From Tribonema minus (lineage: Eukaryota > Sar > Xanthophyceae > Tribonematales > Tribonemataceae): a stretch of 64,000 nucleotides of DNA. How positions within the stretch are numbered: position 1 is the first letter of the stretch; each line of letters starts with the position of its first letter. The DNA is taken from positions 62,001 through 126,000 of the forward strand of contig JAFCMP010000094.1 of the NCBI GenBank assembly GCA_017506865.1, in the 5' to 3' direction. A model generated the notes under the pieces. That model saw only the letters and a list, made by a program, of their open reading frames with translations, was not told the DNA's origin and did not search any database. Position numbers and translations under genes: made by a program. This document shows positions 1-12,800 of this stretch, in pieces.

Positions 1-308
1 ATTTTTCAACTTGAAGTTATGCCGGGAAGTGCCTGTTCCATCGATTTGGGTTTGTCAGATACGGATTTCATATACGTATATACGGAAAATACGCAGAAAT
101 ACGTATTTCTACCCGTATATGAAATCTCAATATACGGTTTTTGCCAACCCTCAGTGTACTGTCGTCTTTTGTGTCGTGTGTGCGGTGCTGCGCAAGTGGG
201 TTAGGATTAGGGTTAAGATCAGGGTTACAATCAGGGTCAGAGTTAGGATCAATGTTAGGGTTATTGAAGACACTATCACGCAGCTCTGAGCAAACAGGCA
301 TGACTGAC

Positions 309-3300
309 CTTCAGGCTCGCCATACTGCCACAGCACCGTCACAGCTAGCGCCATGCAACGGCCGCCGTTGCCATCCAATGGGGTAGACTTGACCAGTGAC
401 CAGCTTACTTCCGTCACAGCGAGCACTGACACTGGCGAGAATGAGACAGAGTGTCTGTGCGCGCCTAGGGACAGAGCGCCCAACTGCCCTCTGAAAGGCA
501 CCAGAGGCATCCCTGCAGAGCATCAATACAAAGAAGGAAACAGGACTCTAAATTATGACTGTGAAATATTTATCAACAAATGCAATACGTACGCTTGCAG
601 ATGCTGGCTAATGACTGTTGAGGTGGGATGGTACGCCCCACACCATACTAGGAAGCGCCACATTGCACTGATGAAAAGATGATTACACGCTGTGATCTGG
701 GCTGTCGTATTGGTCCTCCTTGTGGACTGGAGGGGATGTCTTGTGGCAGTTGGGAATGTTCTTGGTCCGCTCTCCTGAGGACAGGGGTTTAGGGGGTATG
801 TATGTGTGTTGAACCTACAACTTTGGCAATAACTTCTGAGCACATGTCAGACAGTGGCTCACAGCGGAGTAGCAGCCGATATATTCACAGTCGTGTGCAT
901 GCAACCGTGCTAGCAAGACAGTGAAATTCAGCCGCTTTCAACGCCTCCACAGATGTGCTTTGACTTCTACTGCTGCAAAATGGACATGTAGCACAGTAAA
1001 CTATGTAAAAACAACAGGGCTTCAGACCAAATCCTTCTTGCTGGACTGTGGGGATTGCTGACGTGCAGTGGGAAATTGGGAGGTATGTATCTATGCTATG
1101 TCAGCCACGCCCCTGTGAGTGCGTGACAGACGACGGCTACAACGTTTAAGCATTCACTGTGTCCGTGGCCGTGATGAGCGTGCAAGTAATGACTAATGAG
1201 CACTACACACGATGCAATTGCCTGCTGTAGGTGCGGTACCGTATACAGCTATAGAATACTTTATACAGCACTACACGACACTTGCCTGCTGCATCCGCTG
1301 TGTCAGATGCCGTGCGCTTGGCCACACAGGCGACACCTACTGTCTTGAGTACACTCCCAGGTGCCAGCCTGACAAGATTGGGCAGACACATGGAGCATTG
1401 ATGACAGCGTCAAACAAGTGCTGGTTGATTGCATGATGATGATGAGTGATGCAGCCATGGCATGACACAATTCCGCAGTGTGCATCATGGTCTGCTCCAA
1501 GTGCACTAGGAAGTATTTTGCCACAGGATGATCTGCCCAACATTACCTAAGGCATGGGCACATAATTGCGCCGTGTGTACATCTATGAGTTCATGAAAAT
1601 GATCGGTGGTGTCAATACACTGTTGTGTGCGAATGCGACATGGCTCTGGTCACGTGGTTTTGATTATCTTTGCGTTGCTCAGTAAGTTCAGCACAATACT
1701 TCGGACGCACTCACAAATCCATCATATGTGAAATGCGCAGCGTCTCAACCAGCAACAGTACTGACCGTGACCAAGCACATATATTCAACTACTTCGAAGG
1801 ACTTGAAGTACTCAAATGCCAGAATCTGGCCATTATGAAGGGCCAAGCAGTTCCTCGAAAGGAGGCGCAGTTGCACTTTTCGCGGTATGAGTTTGCTTTC
1901 CCCTGTCTGAAATTGTCGCTGCCAACGTATGCATGCTGCGCCATAGGGCACTGCTATGTATGCGTATACGGCACTAGAAGAGTTTGGTATGCACAAATTC
2001 CACTTGGGCAATGTTTTACATTCTGTGACAGCACTGACCTGACCAGGTATTGCCTGGTGATCCAAGGTCCGCACGTAACGTGAGCTGCCTCTTCTGACAG
2101 GGCACGCGCAGTGTCTTCAGTATTTGTGCCTGCCGCTATGAATTCTCGTGCTGCTGCCAGCAGGCTAGCAGCAGTTGCTGACTGCTGCGGCTGCTCCTGG
2201 TTGCAGCAACCTGCAAAAGCAATGACAGTGTGATTGTTGAGCACAGGGTTCAACACCACCCTCTTGAATGTCAGTGGTAGGTTGTGTTCAGATGTTTGCC
2301 ATCATTTTGGGACTGAGCTTCTCCCTGCTCGAGTGCGCTGATAACACATGCTGACAGCATTGATGACTTCAATGCGCCAATGACAAGTCAGAAAGTTCAT
2401 GATATGAATGAGCTGACCGAGTGCTGAGTGACTCATTTGGGCAGTGCAAAAGCAAGCGAGTCGCACACTTTGATGACACCCCGTTGTGATCAGGAACGCC
2501 TTGCATATCACTGGTAATACCACACACCACATGATATGTACAAGTACAGTACTTCGAAGTACTGCGCTTTTGTTCGTTCCACATTGCTTAGATATTGCCA
2601 ATACCGTGTACTGAAAGCTGAGCAGTTTCAAACGAAACATTTTGCAGGTCTCACCGTGAGCCGTGCAGCTCTTCGGCAGCACACTGATGGTGCGGCCAGT
2701 GAGGCTTGTCTTGGCGTTTGCTGCACGTGGAGCGTCGTCTGTTGAAGTTGGGGGCTTGAGGACGATTTCGGTGGGTCGTAGGGTGTCTGGCAGTTGCACC
2801 ACCAGCACCAGGCTCAAGTCGCTGAACTGTGCGACAGAGACCGGATGTTCAGCACAACACAGGTTTGCAGAGGAAAAAAACAGGGAGGGGGAAGAGAGAA
2901 AGACCGGGGGTGGGTTGATCTAATGATACTGATGATGAGCTGCAACGCTGATGTTACACGTTGAGCATACCAGCTGAATGAGCGCCCTGTGCGTGTGAAG
3001 GTAACAAACAATTATTGTCTTTCTGGTGGGGGGGGGCGGGGGGGGGGGGGCAACTGCGCTGCACACATTGCATTGGTCTGCTTTGAGATCAGGCAACTTT
3101 CGACAACAAACAATTGCACAGAGATGGGAACTGGCTCACTGTACACCAGCTGATGCGGCAAACATGTAACTGATCATGTGGAAAGAGAATGTACCTGATG
3201 TAACAGTCATACCACCGGCCCTACGCCAACGAGGCCATGATGTTTGTGCTGGCGAACTTCATGAAAACGGGAGATTTGCCATCACAGAATTTCCGAGTAG

Positions 3301-3616
3301 TACATCAACACTCTTTGCCGTCTGAACCAGCCTATTAAGGTATGCTCACCTCTCCCAAGCGCAGTGTGATGTTGACCTCCATGATGGCTGTAGCCGGCGT
3401 TATGGGCACATCACACTTGAAGATGCCAAACTTCCCCACGGCCCCACGCGGCAGTAGGCCAGTCACCTTCACGCACCAGTGCCCGTCAAATGCGTCATGG
3501 CAGCTGTACTGCGCCTGCAATGTGCCGTCGCCGCTGTCAACAGGCGACGCACTTGCATGAGCAGGTGCTGGTGTAGTGGCAGGCGTGTCGACTGCTGGTG
3601 GTGGTGCCGGTGCTGC

Positions 3617-3649
<33 letters not shown>

Positions 3650-3809
3650 TATTGTGTCGGAAGCTGCTGTGCCCAGCGCTGCTGATGCAGTCAGCGCCGC
3701 CTGTGCCGCTGCACCTGGGCTCGCAGTTACTTCCACTGCTGTTGCCGCTGCCGCCGGTGCTGTTGCTGCTGCTGCCGCCGCTGTTGCCGCTGTTGCCGCT
3801 GCTGTCGCC

Positions 3810-3848
<39 letters not shown>

Positions 3849-6800
3849 GCCGCTGTTGTTGGCGCTGCTGCCGGCAACGCTACTGCCATTGGCACCGCTA
3901 ACGACGGCACAACTGCGGCGACATCTGCTACGCTCGCACTGTGACCAGCACTGCTGCGGTGCCGCGGTGCCGGAACAGTGATGCGATGGCTGTGTGGCAG
4001 CAGTCCTGCTGTCATTGCCTGGCTCTGGAGATGGTACCATGGACATCCGCCTGCAGCACAATTAAAATATGCTTTGTCATCTTGCTTTCCCTTAGCAGGC
4101 TTTTTTTCCCCCGCCAGCAGTAGACAAACGCCTGTGATGCCAGCTGTATAAGCTGCAGTGCATATACTTCAAAGTATGCATTCACCTGCATGGGAGCGAT
4201 GCCCTTCCCATAGGCTTCGTCCAGTTTTTTCACGGCAAGTGCGGTGAGTAGCAAAGTTCGACGACATAAAGCAGCCAATGTCAACCTTGGTTAGGGCGCA
4301 GGATTAAGTTAAGAAGTGACGCCCTTCCACATGGAGGATTTGTGCATATCACGTGCGCTGAGTTGCGGACGTCGATAGGGGTCAGCAAATCTTCAAGTCA
4401 CAGAGCTCAGGGCTGAGCAAGGAAGGGCAAGCCATATTCTGTCAATAGACACAGTAGAGCAGCTCATGCAGTTCAACACATTGCGCCAAACTTGACAGCG
4501 GCAGGCACGCCATCAATTCCATGAGAGACTGGGTAAGTGCATGCCGATGCGCAGTTCTCCGCACTGACTTAGGGTGGAGGTTCGGGCTAGCCCTAACCCG
4601 AGGTCAACACAGTGACCCCAACACTCATCGAAAGCGGTGCTGTGGGGTATGCCCCAACCCTAATCATGACCCTAAGCAACATCCCCACGACAAACGCGTG
4701 ATAGGACCAGACATGTAGTGGGGGTGACAGATAGCAGTAACAGTGGCCTGAAAACATCTCTACAGTGACGTACCATGACTATGATGTAGATGCCAGCATT
4801 CCGGTCAAGCTGTTGCACAAGGGTGAAATTTTCCACTCTCACCTGCAGTGACGGAGCAGTGGTGCACCCCCTCTACGAAGCACCCGCCGCAGGCGGTCCC
4901 CCTGCTGAAGTTGCTGCACAGCGGAAGTTCAACTACCACGCCCCTGTCGTCACCGCTGCCGCCGCCGCCGCCGCTTGTATGGCGCAGACACCGCACGAGC
5001 GGTGCCCAAAACAGTTCGCAGGCGCGCTCAAAGAGCGCTTCGGAGCGGTGCCATGGAGCGTTGCACTGCTGATGTTGAATTTGAAGTTGAAGTTGAAAGG
5101 CGTCTTCAGGCAGTTGCGGCATGAGCACTTGCTCGAGCCAGGCTGGGGCGAACAGGGCGCAGCTCACGCCCGCATTGAGGATCGTCCTTAGTGCCTGTAG
5201 AGCGTGCGCGCGATCACAATGCGCAAGGTCAAGCGTGTGCGCAGGGCAGAGGCCCATGTGCGTGCGGTGCAGTCAAAACTTCAAACTTTTGCCTGACGAT
5301 TCCCGCCTGTAACGTAATGCATGTCTGTGTTTGTGTCGTGCAATTGAGAAGTTTAGGTTTGTACCTAATGTATCTTGTGTATGGCAACCCAGGTCTGCAG
5401 GACATGGCTTTCGTCTATGATGCAGTTGCGTGCGTTGGGACCTGAAAGAGGCTGGCTGCATGGATGGTGTGTATTTGCGGCTGAACCGCTCATGCACTCA
5501 AACTTGAAGTTGCTGAAACGTTCATGCACTCTGAAGCTTGCTGTGTCGCAAGCAAGTGCACTCAAAGAAAAGCATAGGTGATCTGCAAAACACTGTGAAA
5601 TACATCCAATGAATGTTACCATGCTCGGGAGCAGTCAATTATTTTGGTCTTGAATAGAAGTTCCTTTCACCAAGGTGTAGTTATAGAACTCTTAAGTATT
5701 TCTTGTGGCAAACCAGAAGAATCGCCATCACTGCAACGCCAATGAAGCACACCACTGATGTGATTCAAGACAAACCATACCACAAAAAGCTCCAAGACCT
5801 GGACTGGTGTCCTCGTGCTAGTTTGAGTTTGCCGACTGTCTTGAGCCTGCCTGATGGAAGTGTGGCTGAAGGCGAACCCTAGGCTTAGGGTTGCTACCAA
5901 GCAATTTTTCCAGGCAGAATCCACCTCATTCGCTTCATTAGCTCTGAGTCCCTCCATGGAACTCTCAGGCTGTGGAAGAGCAAGTATCAAGTCGCAATTT
6001 ATTTACGGACACCTCAGCTTATGGAGGGTCGACAGAAGCTTTTTCAAAGAGAACTAGTGATGACATCATAGCACCAGCTATCTTTTCATAACGCCAGTCA
6101 GTGTTGCAGCAATTGCATCTGCTTGCCCCACAGGTGTGTGCTCCACGTGTACTTCATGTGCTTGGAACCATGTGCACTTCAAGTATATGACTCGTTTAAA
6201 TCACCATCAAGGCATGTATGTATGAAACATTCAATCAGATCACAATCAAGGTACCTTGTCGCAGTGCAGCTGCCCACCTCCGAAGGTGTTGCGTCCAAAG
6301 GCGTCTATGCCCATGTACACATCCCAGCGCCGGTGCTGCGCGCGCGCCGCCGACACCGCTGGGTATGTCTCCTGCATACATGCATACATACAGTACGTGG
6401 TGCGAGCATCATACATATATACTTAGGGTACATGATGCTATCAGCATGTTTACATACATACAGTTTGTGATGCAAGCATCATGTACCTATACATACATAC
6501 AGTGTGTGATGCGATCATCATGTACACATACATGCATACAGGGCGTGACGCAATCATCATGCATACACAAACATGCATACATACAGTACGTGATGCGATC
6601 ATCATGCATATAGAAGTACATACAAACAGTGCGTGATGCGATCAGCATGCCAGCTCAGGGGGTAGTTCAATGCACAGTATGCTGGATTTACTTCAAGTAC
6701 AACTTGAATAAAAAAGTTGTCGAGAAGTTCATGTACTTTTTATTAATCCTCGCTCAGGGCGCGAAAAAGCCCAGATGAATTGTATCTTATCTTGCAGTGC

Positions 6801-9800
6801 TGTACGGAATCTACATGTCATATTCATGTACTACCGGACATGACTTGTCCTGTCCCTGAGTCAGCTCCACGCACAGCATTGCAGACGATGCAGGGAGGTG
6901 GTTCTCATACGTTCAGTATGAACTGTAGAGTACTTCTATTCACAGTGCTTCGAAACAGCAAGGAACCCAGGGTCAAGTGCAGTCATAGTGCACAGCAGCT
7001 GTAACGATCTGAAACGTTGCTGGTGCCACTATGGTACCGGTGTTCAAAGACCTGGCAACACTGTGCAATCGCGCAAGCCCCAAGTTGACACCTGACACCC
7101 GCAACGCTCTCTGACTATTGGGGGCACCTGGGGCAAGCCTTACCTTCCACGTGTAGTTGACAAAGATGCCATCGCAGCGGTCGAACCATGCGGTGTTGCG
7201 CGCATTCAGCTGGTCCTGCCACTGCAGCTCCCCCGTGTCAGCGGTCACGCTGTCATACCAGATGACCACAGATGCAGCATTGCTCAGGCGCATCTGCTCT
7301 GTCAGCGTCTGCACTTGGCGAAAGCAGGGAAGGAGAAGGCAACTTGAAATTAGGGCTAGGATTGGGGTTCAGTTTGTTCGGAGCATCACCAGCCTCGCCC
7401 TACTCACTCGAGGATAGAAATTGTCGTAAGCACAGATGCAGCATTGCTCAGGTGAAGCTGCTCAGCCAGCCGCTGCTACAATATGGCGCTGTTGTACAAC
7501 TAGGGTTACGTGCCCTAGGTGAAGTTTGCACTGGCGTTTGGTTTGCGTAGTTGCAGTACAATTCTGTTCGCGAGCTGTTCGAGATCAGCTCCAGATCATT
7601 GATTTAGGTGACTCAGCAATCCTGAGCTGGCACGCGTGCGTGTGCTGTTGTTAGTTATCACTTCCTTTACCACCTTCCTTTCCGATAACACCACAAGTGT
7701 GTGTGTCACCTTGTCGCTGCCTCGATTTGCCTCAGCAGTATGCATTGGTGCGGTGTGGCGTGCTAGCCTGCACGCATGTTTTTCTTTTGCGTTGCACACC
7801 CTAACCCTAGACCTGACCGTAACCCTAACCCTCGCTCATTCGCTGCATGCGCTAGTTATGCACGATGTGATGATGAAAGGGGGGGGGGGGGGGCATAATC
7901 CTAACCCTAAAGTCACTGGTTGCAAAATTAAAACAGGCGCTGAAACCCTGTATCGTACTACTTCGAAGTACACTGTAGACGAAGGCTGGTTTATGCCATC
8001 ATCACCCAGCTCACATTGCCATTGAACCGTTTGACAAGAGTGTTGCAAGGCTCAGAGCATCTGCGCAGCAAAGCTCTAGTGTATGTTGTTGTTCGTCTAC
8101 AAAACCAAGCAGGTGAATGTGTTTTTAGGGTGGTCAGGGAGGTAAGGCTCAAGCGTGATCATGCTACGACTTGGAGCAGGACGCTGCACACAATCAGGCT
8201 TCCCATCACAAATCACTGCACGCGTTGAACCTAGAAAGACATGTGACATTTCAGAAGTGTTTGTAGGCATATGAAGGGCATGATTGGGCATAATCACAGG
8301 CACATCCACTACGAATGCTATGCTCACATGTGCGTGCGCATACAAATTCACGCACAGACATGCGTGTTGTGATGCGCTAAGGAAATGAAAGTCTGGCCTA
8401 AACTTGCAAGGTGGTGACATCGAAGATGGTACACAGTTGTTATTCTGCGAGTGCATTACTTTGATGTACAAAGCGTGCTGCAAGCCCTAGCTTTTGATTT
8501 ACACTTGTAGGGTATGCTGATTGCAGCTCCGGAAGGAAGGATCCATCTGTGAGTAGTTGTATACGCCCTGCTATATAGGTCTAGTAAGGGACGTGCAAAA
8601 TTACTTTGCCACCAGTCATAAGTCACCCTTGCTATCACGAAGCGAGTCGGCGTGGGAATGAGTGTACCGTGTAGGGACGGTGTATGTGCTATCGAAGCTT
8701 TATGTGTATGGCGTGCCATCGGCGGGTTCCTGCATGGTGCCATCTCATATGAACAGTAAGAGGATATTGTTGCGTGTGATGTAAACGGCCTAAAATCTCG
8801 GTAACCGGAATCCCCGGGAAGAGCGCAGAGCAATGGGAGGAACCGTAAGCAGGGATGGCCACCTTCATCGACAATTAAATGGCGGACTCATGACGTGCAT
8901 GATTCTTTGTACGCGGTATGAGTCCAATGCCGGAAGCTGCCCCTCATCCGCAATACCTCGCCGCATCACAACATCTCACCGCGACACATGAACTAATACG
9001 GTGGTTTGTGATGCCGACTGAGTCACGGGTCGCGGCAGACCCAGTACAGTACAGTGTACAGTACTGTACTCTACAGTACAGTACGGCCACCGCACGGGCG
9101 ATGAGCCAAATTTAGACGTGTCGTTATGATATTTGTTGTCATCAGCACTTTTTGTTCTCAAGTAAATGAGAAGGTTTTGAAAGTGATGATACTTCGAAGT
9201 ATTCAATTTAGAAAATTGTGTTAGCAGAGCTGCGCCTGCCTTGACATCAAGTGCTGCATCTATGACTGGAGCGTCAACCACAACGACACTCGGCTCGATG
9301 GCAGCGACTGTCAACGTCAGGTAACGACATAGCCACTACACCTGTTCGCAGCACAACTGCGGCCACCAGCACGCCGGTTAGCGCGGCAGCCGCAAAAGTT
9401 ATCGTCGCATCAGCACAGAGCGACGCACAGCCCAGCACATCTCAAGCCACTATGACATCACCACCAGCAATCCTCTCTTTCGCCCAACTGAAAGGGAGAG
9501 GAGAATCCATCAACTGCTTCGTGACGAGAAAAGCCAAATTGCTCTGCTGAAAGAGATGCAATTCGCACGCAGTACGTTGGATAGGTCGTCCAAGCTGGGC
9601 TGCGATGAACGGAAAAGATTGAAAGCTGAGCATGACGCAAGGTATGTGCAGCTCAGAAGGGAGGCACCGGGAAGTATCGTAAGTGATGAGTGCCTCGCCC
9701 AGCTTAGGCGAGCAGCCAGTAGCGCCGCGGCAGATGTAGGAAATGACCATATGCTCATGGAGGATATGAATGACAAGCTGCATGTAGAGCAGAGGAGTTT

Positions 9801-12800
9801 GGATCAGATTGGTGCAGACATGTATAGGCTGCGTGATCAAGCAGCGCCTACGACGCCGACTTTGGTCGCAGACACCTGCCACTGTTGACGCACCAACTCC
9901 AATGCTGCGCTCGCTTCCCAGCGCTGTGCTTGCTAATCGCACTTCCAGCTGGGCAGTAGGGGTAGGTATGCCTGGGGGTGTGGGCATCCACTGCGCTCGT
10001 GGCAGTAGCGATGTCATGAAAACACATGCTGAAACTGGCGAGCGTCGTGGATGCTGCTTGATCACGCAGCCTATACATGTCTGCACGAATCTGATTCAAA
10101 CTCCTCTGCTCTACATGCAGCTTGTCATTCAGATCCTGCATGAGCACTCGGTCGTTGCCTACGTCTGCTGCGACGCTATTGGCTGCTCGCCTAAGCTGGG
10201 CGAGGCGCTCATCACTTACGGTCCTATCCGGTGCCTCCCTTCTGAGCCTCGCATGCCTTGTGTCATGCTCAGCTTTCATTCTTTTCCATTCATCGCAGCC
10301 CAGCTTGAACGGCTTATCCAGCATACTTTGCGAGAACTGCCTCTCCTTCAGCAGTTCGATCTGGTGATTCTCATCGCGAAGCAGGTCTCGGATTCTGGCC
10401 TCTCTGTGTGTTTGGCCATATGACAGAACTACTGGTGAAGAGGTCACAGCCGTACAAAATTGCGACAACGCAACCCTCATGCTGCAGCACTCCAAAGCAT
10501 ACCTGCTTTCTGTTCTGGAATCTGGAGTATCAAACAAAGCAGTGATATGTACAATGCCCTCAGCACAAGCTGCCTTGAAAGAACTTGAAAGCGACTTCAG
10601 CAAAAGCGGACATGGTGTGCTTACTACACATACCTACATACCGTCTGGTCACGTGACATACAGTGCTACTGCAGATTGTTGACGGCCTCAATACATACCG
10701 TATGTACGGACGAGGTATGTATGTATGTACTGCACGTCAACGCTCAACTCCGACCATCACGGTGAATCGAGGATAAATTGCAGTGCAGCAGCGATCGAGA
10801 ACGACTACCAACTTGCCTTGACAAAGTACTTGATAATCTCAAGCGGCTGGACGGACGATCTCACATGCATGTACTGTTAGTCAATGCTCAAACTTTGAAT
10901 CCGACAATGAATCCTACTCAAAAAGCAAAAGCGTATGATAACAACTTGCCTTGACAAAGTACTTGAGGATCTCAAGCGGCTGGCCTTCCCCCGGTGTCAC
11001 CTGCACCATGCGCATGGCAGTGTCGATACAATGCTCAGCACATAAGACGATCAGGCAATGCAACGCTGACTTGTTGGCATGAATTGGCATTGAGCCAGAG
11101 TTACTGAAAGTTACTGAAAGTCTCAGGAACCAGCTGCTCTGCGAAGCCAGGCCCCAATCCATCCGGCGCAATAATAGAACGGTAGCAGTCGGAAGAAAAC
11201 AGAACTGGCACAATTTGAGCGATGGTGAGTGGCATAATTCCACACTCACAATGCACCTTTGCAGGTTGTAGAGCATCACATTAAACCGTGTTCAGCACGT
11301 AGCACCATGTGCAAAGCATGTTCAGGCAGCCTGCAAAGCAGTGATCAGCAGTGATGCACGTGATGTATACTTGATCATGTTCCAGACTTCAATCATGCAC
11401 TTTGCGTGTTGGCGTGTGCTTGCTTTGTTCTCGACGTGAGCCAGCCGTCAAAGCAGTGATCTGCGAGGTATACTTCAAGTATCTTCTTCGGGATCCTAAT
11501 CATGCACTGATTCGCGTGTGCTTACCTTGTTCTTGATGTTAATGAGCCAGCCGTCAAAGCAGTGATCCACAGTGATGCTTGCATTAACATTCTAGTCAAT
11601 GCACTGGTGTATTCGCGTGCGCTTGCCTTGTTTTCAATGTTAAAGCGCCAGCCGTCAAAGCAGTGACGGCGACGGGTGTGAGGTATACTTCAGGTATTTT
11701 ACCTTGGCATTATAATTATGCATTATGCACTGGTGTGTTTGCGTGTGCGTGCCTTGTTTTCAATGTTTATGAGCCAGCCGTCAAAGCAGTGATCAGCAGT
11801 GATCTGTGAGGTAAACTTCAAGCATCTTCTTCAAGATTTTAATCGTGCACTTCGGTGCATTCGCGTGTGCTTGCCTTGTTCTCAATGTTAATGAGCCAGC
11901 CGTCAAAGCAGTGATCCGCAGCGATGCGCGTGAGGTTGGCAACAGCGACGTCTGCCGTGGCGGTGTCCTCGAAAAGCTCTTGACAGGTGGCCGCGCCCTT
12001 GTCCCACTCGGTAATAAACGTTCCCAAGACTCTGCAGCCATGCCTGTATGAGAAGGCAAAAACATGTAGGACATTAGCTTATCAGGCTGATGCACGTGTC
12101 AAATGGCCACAAACCCAACCTACCCTTGGCCGTAACCCTAGCCCTAGCCCTAGCGCTAACCCAAATTATAACCCTAGCTTAACCCTAGTACTCTGTCATA
12201 AACGTGCCCAAGACTCTGCAGCCATGCCTGTGTGACGTGGGACAAAAGTGTAGTCTGGTGTTGGTAATGACGCCAGATGGCTGGCTTCTCAGGCTGATGA
12301 CGGCCATCACTTGCGAACCCTAACCCCTAGCCCTGACCCTAATAACAATCCTAAACCTAAACCAAACCCTACCTAACCAAATATTCAACTTAACCCTTGC
12401 GCTCACCCACCCCGGCAACTCTGCTGCGACAAACATTGACACAGTAGGTGGCCACTGTTCGCACAGTGGCATCGTCATGATTGAGCTTTGCGCCGCTCTG
12501 ACAAAAGATGCATGATCATGTTTGCCAAATATGGGTTGGGTGCAAGTGTGCATGATTTATATGGCATTCAAGAGAAGGCACAGCAGTCAAGAGCTGATGT
12601 TGAGTAGACTGCTCAACACATACGCAATGACAGTGGAATAAGCTCATGCAAATGCAGCGCGACAAAAGCCAGTTCTAAGGCAATGACAAGCGGACTTGGA
12701 AGTATGACACAACACTCGCACGCATGGATGCCACAGGCTCCGCCAGTATCACAATATGTAAAGCATTGATAGTGATGCTATGTAGCGAGATGCGCACTCA

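Larger units (their letters stand above)
7309..10949 (-). other. Large ENGase intron
   Basis: This 3.6 kb intron holds a partial copy of the downstream acceptor region near 7428-7460, TTAGGG-type tracts near 7340-7365 and 7797-7830, a G-run at about 7879-7893, a palindrome at 9041-9084, and the inverted coiled-coil repeat at 9485-10423. A donor-side copy lies near 10826-10870. I see no other exon in it. Confidence 0.7.

Noticed and set aside
1670-2083. Plus-strand ORF of about 137 codons inside the ENGase gene.
   Set aside because: No recognisable motif, and it lies in a probable ENGase intron on the opposite strand.
3576-3981. Plus-strand poly-Ala and poly-Leu ORFs.
   Set aside because: They are shadows of the triplet-rich ENGase exon on the minus strand, which has the family motifs and splice phases.
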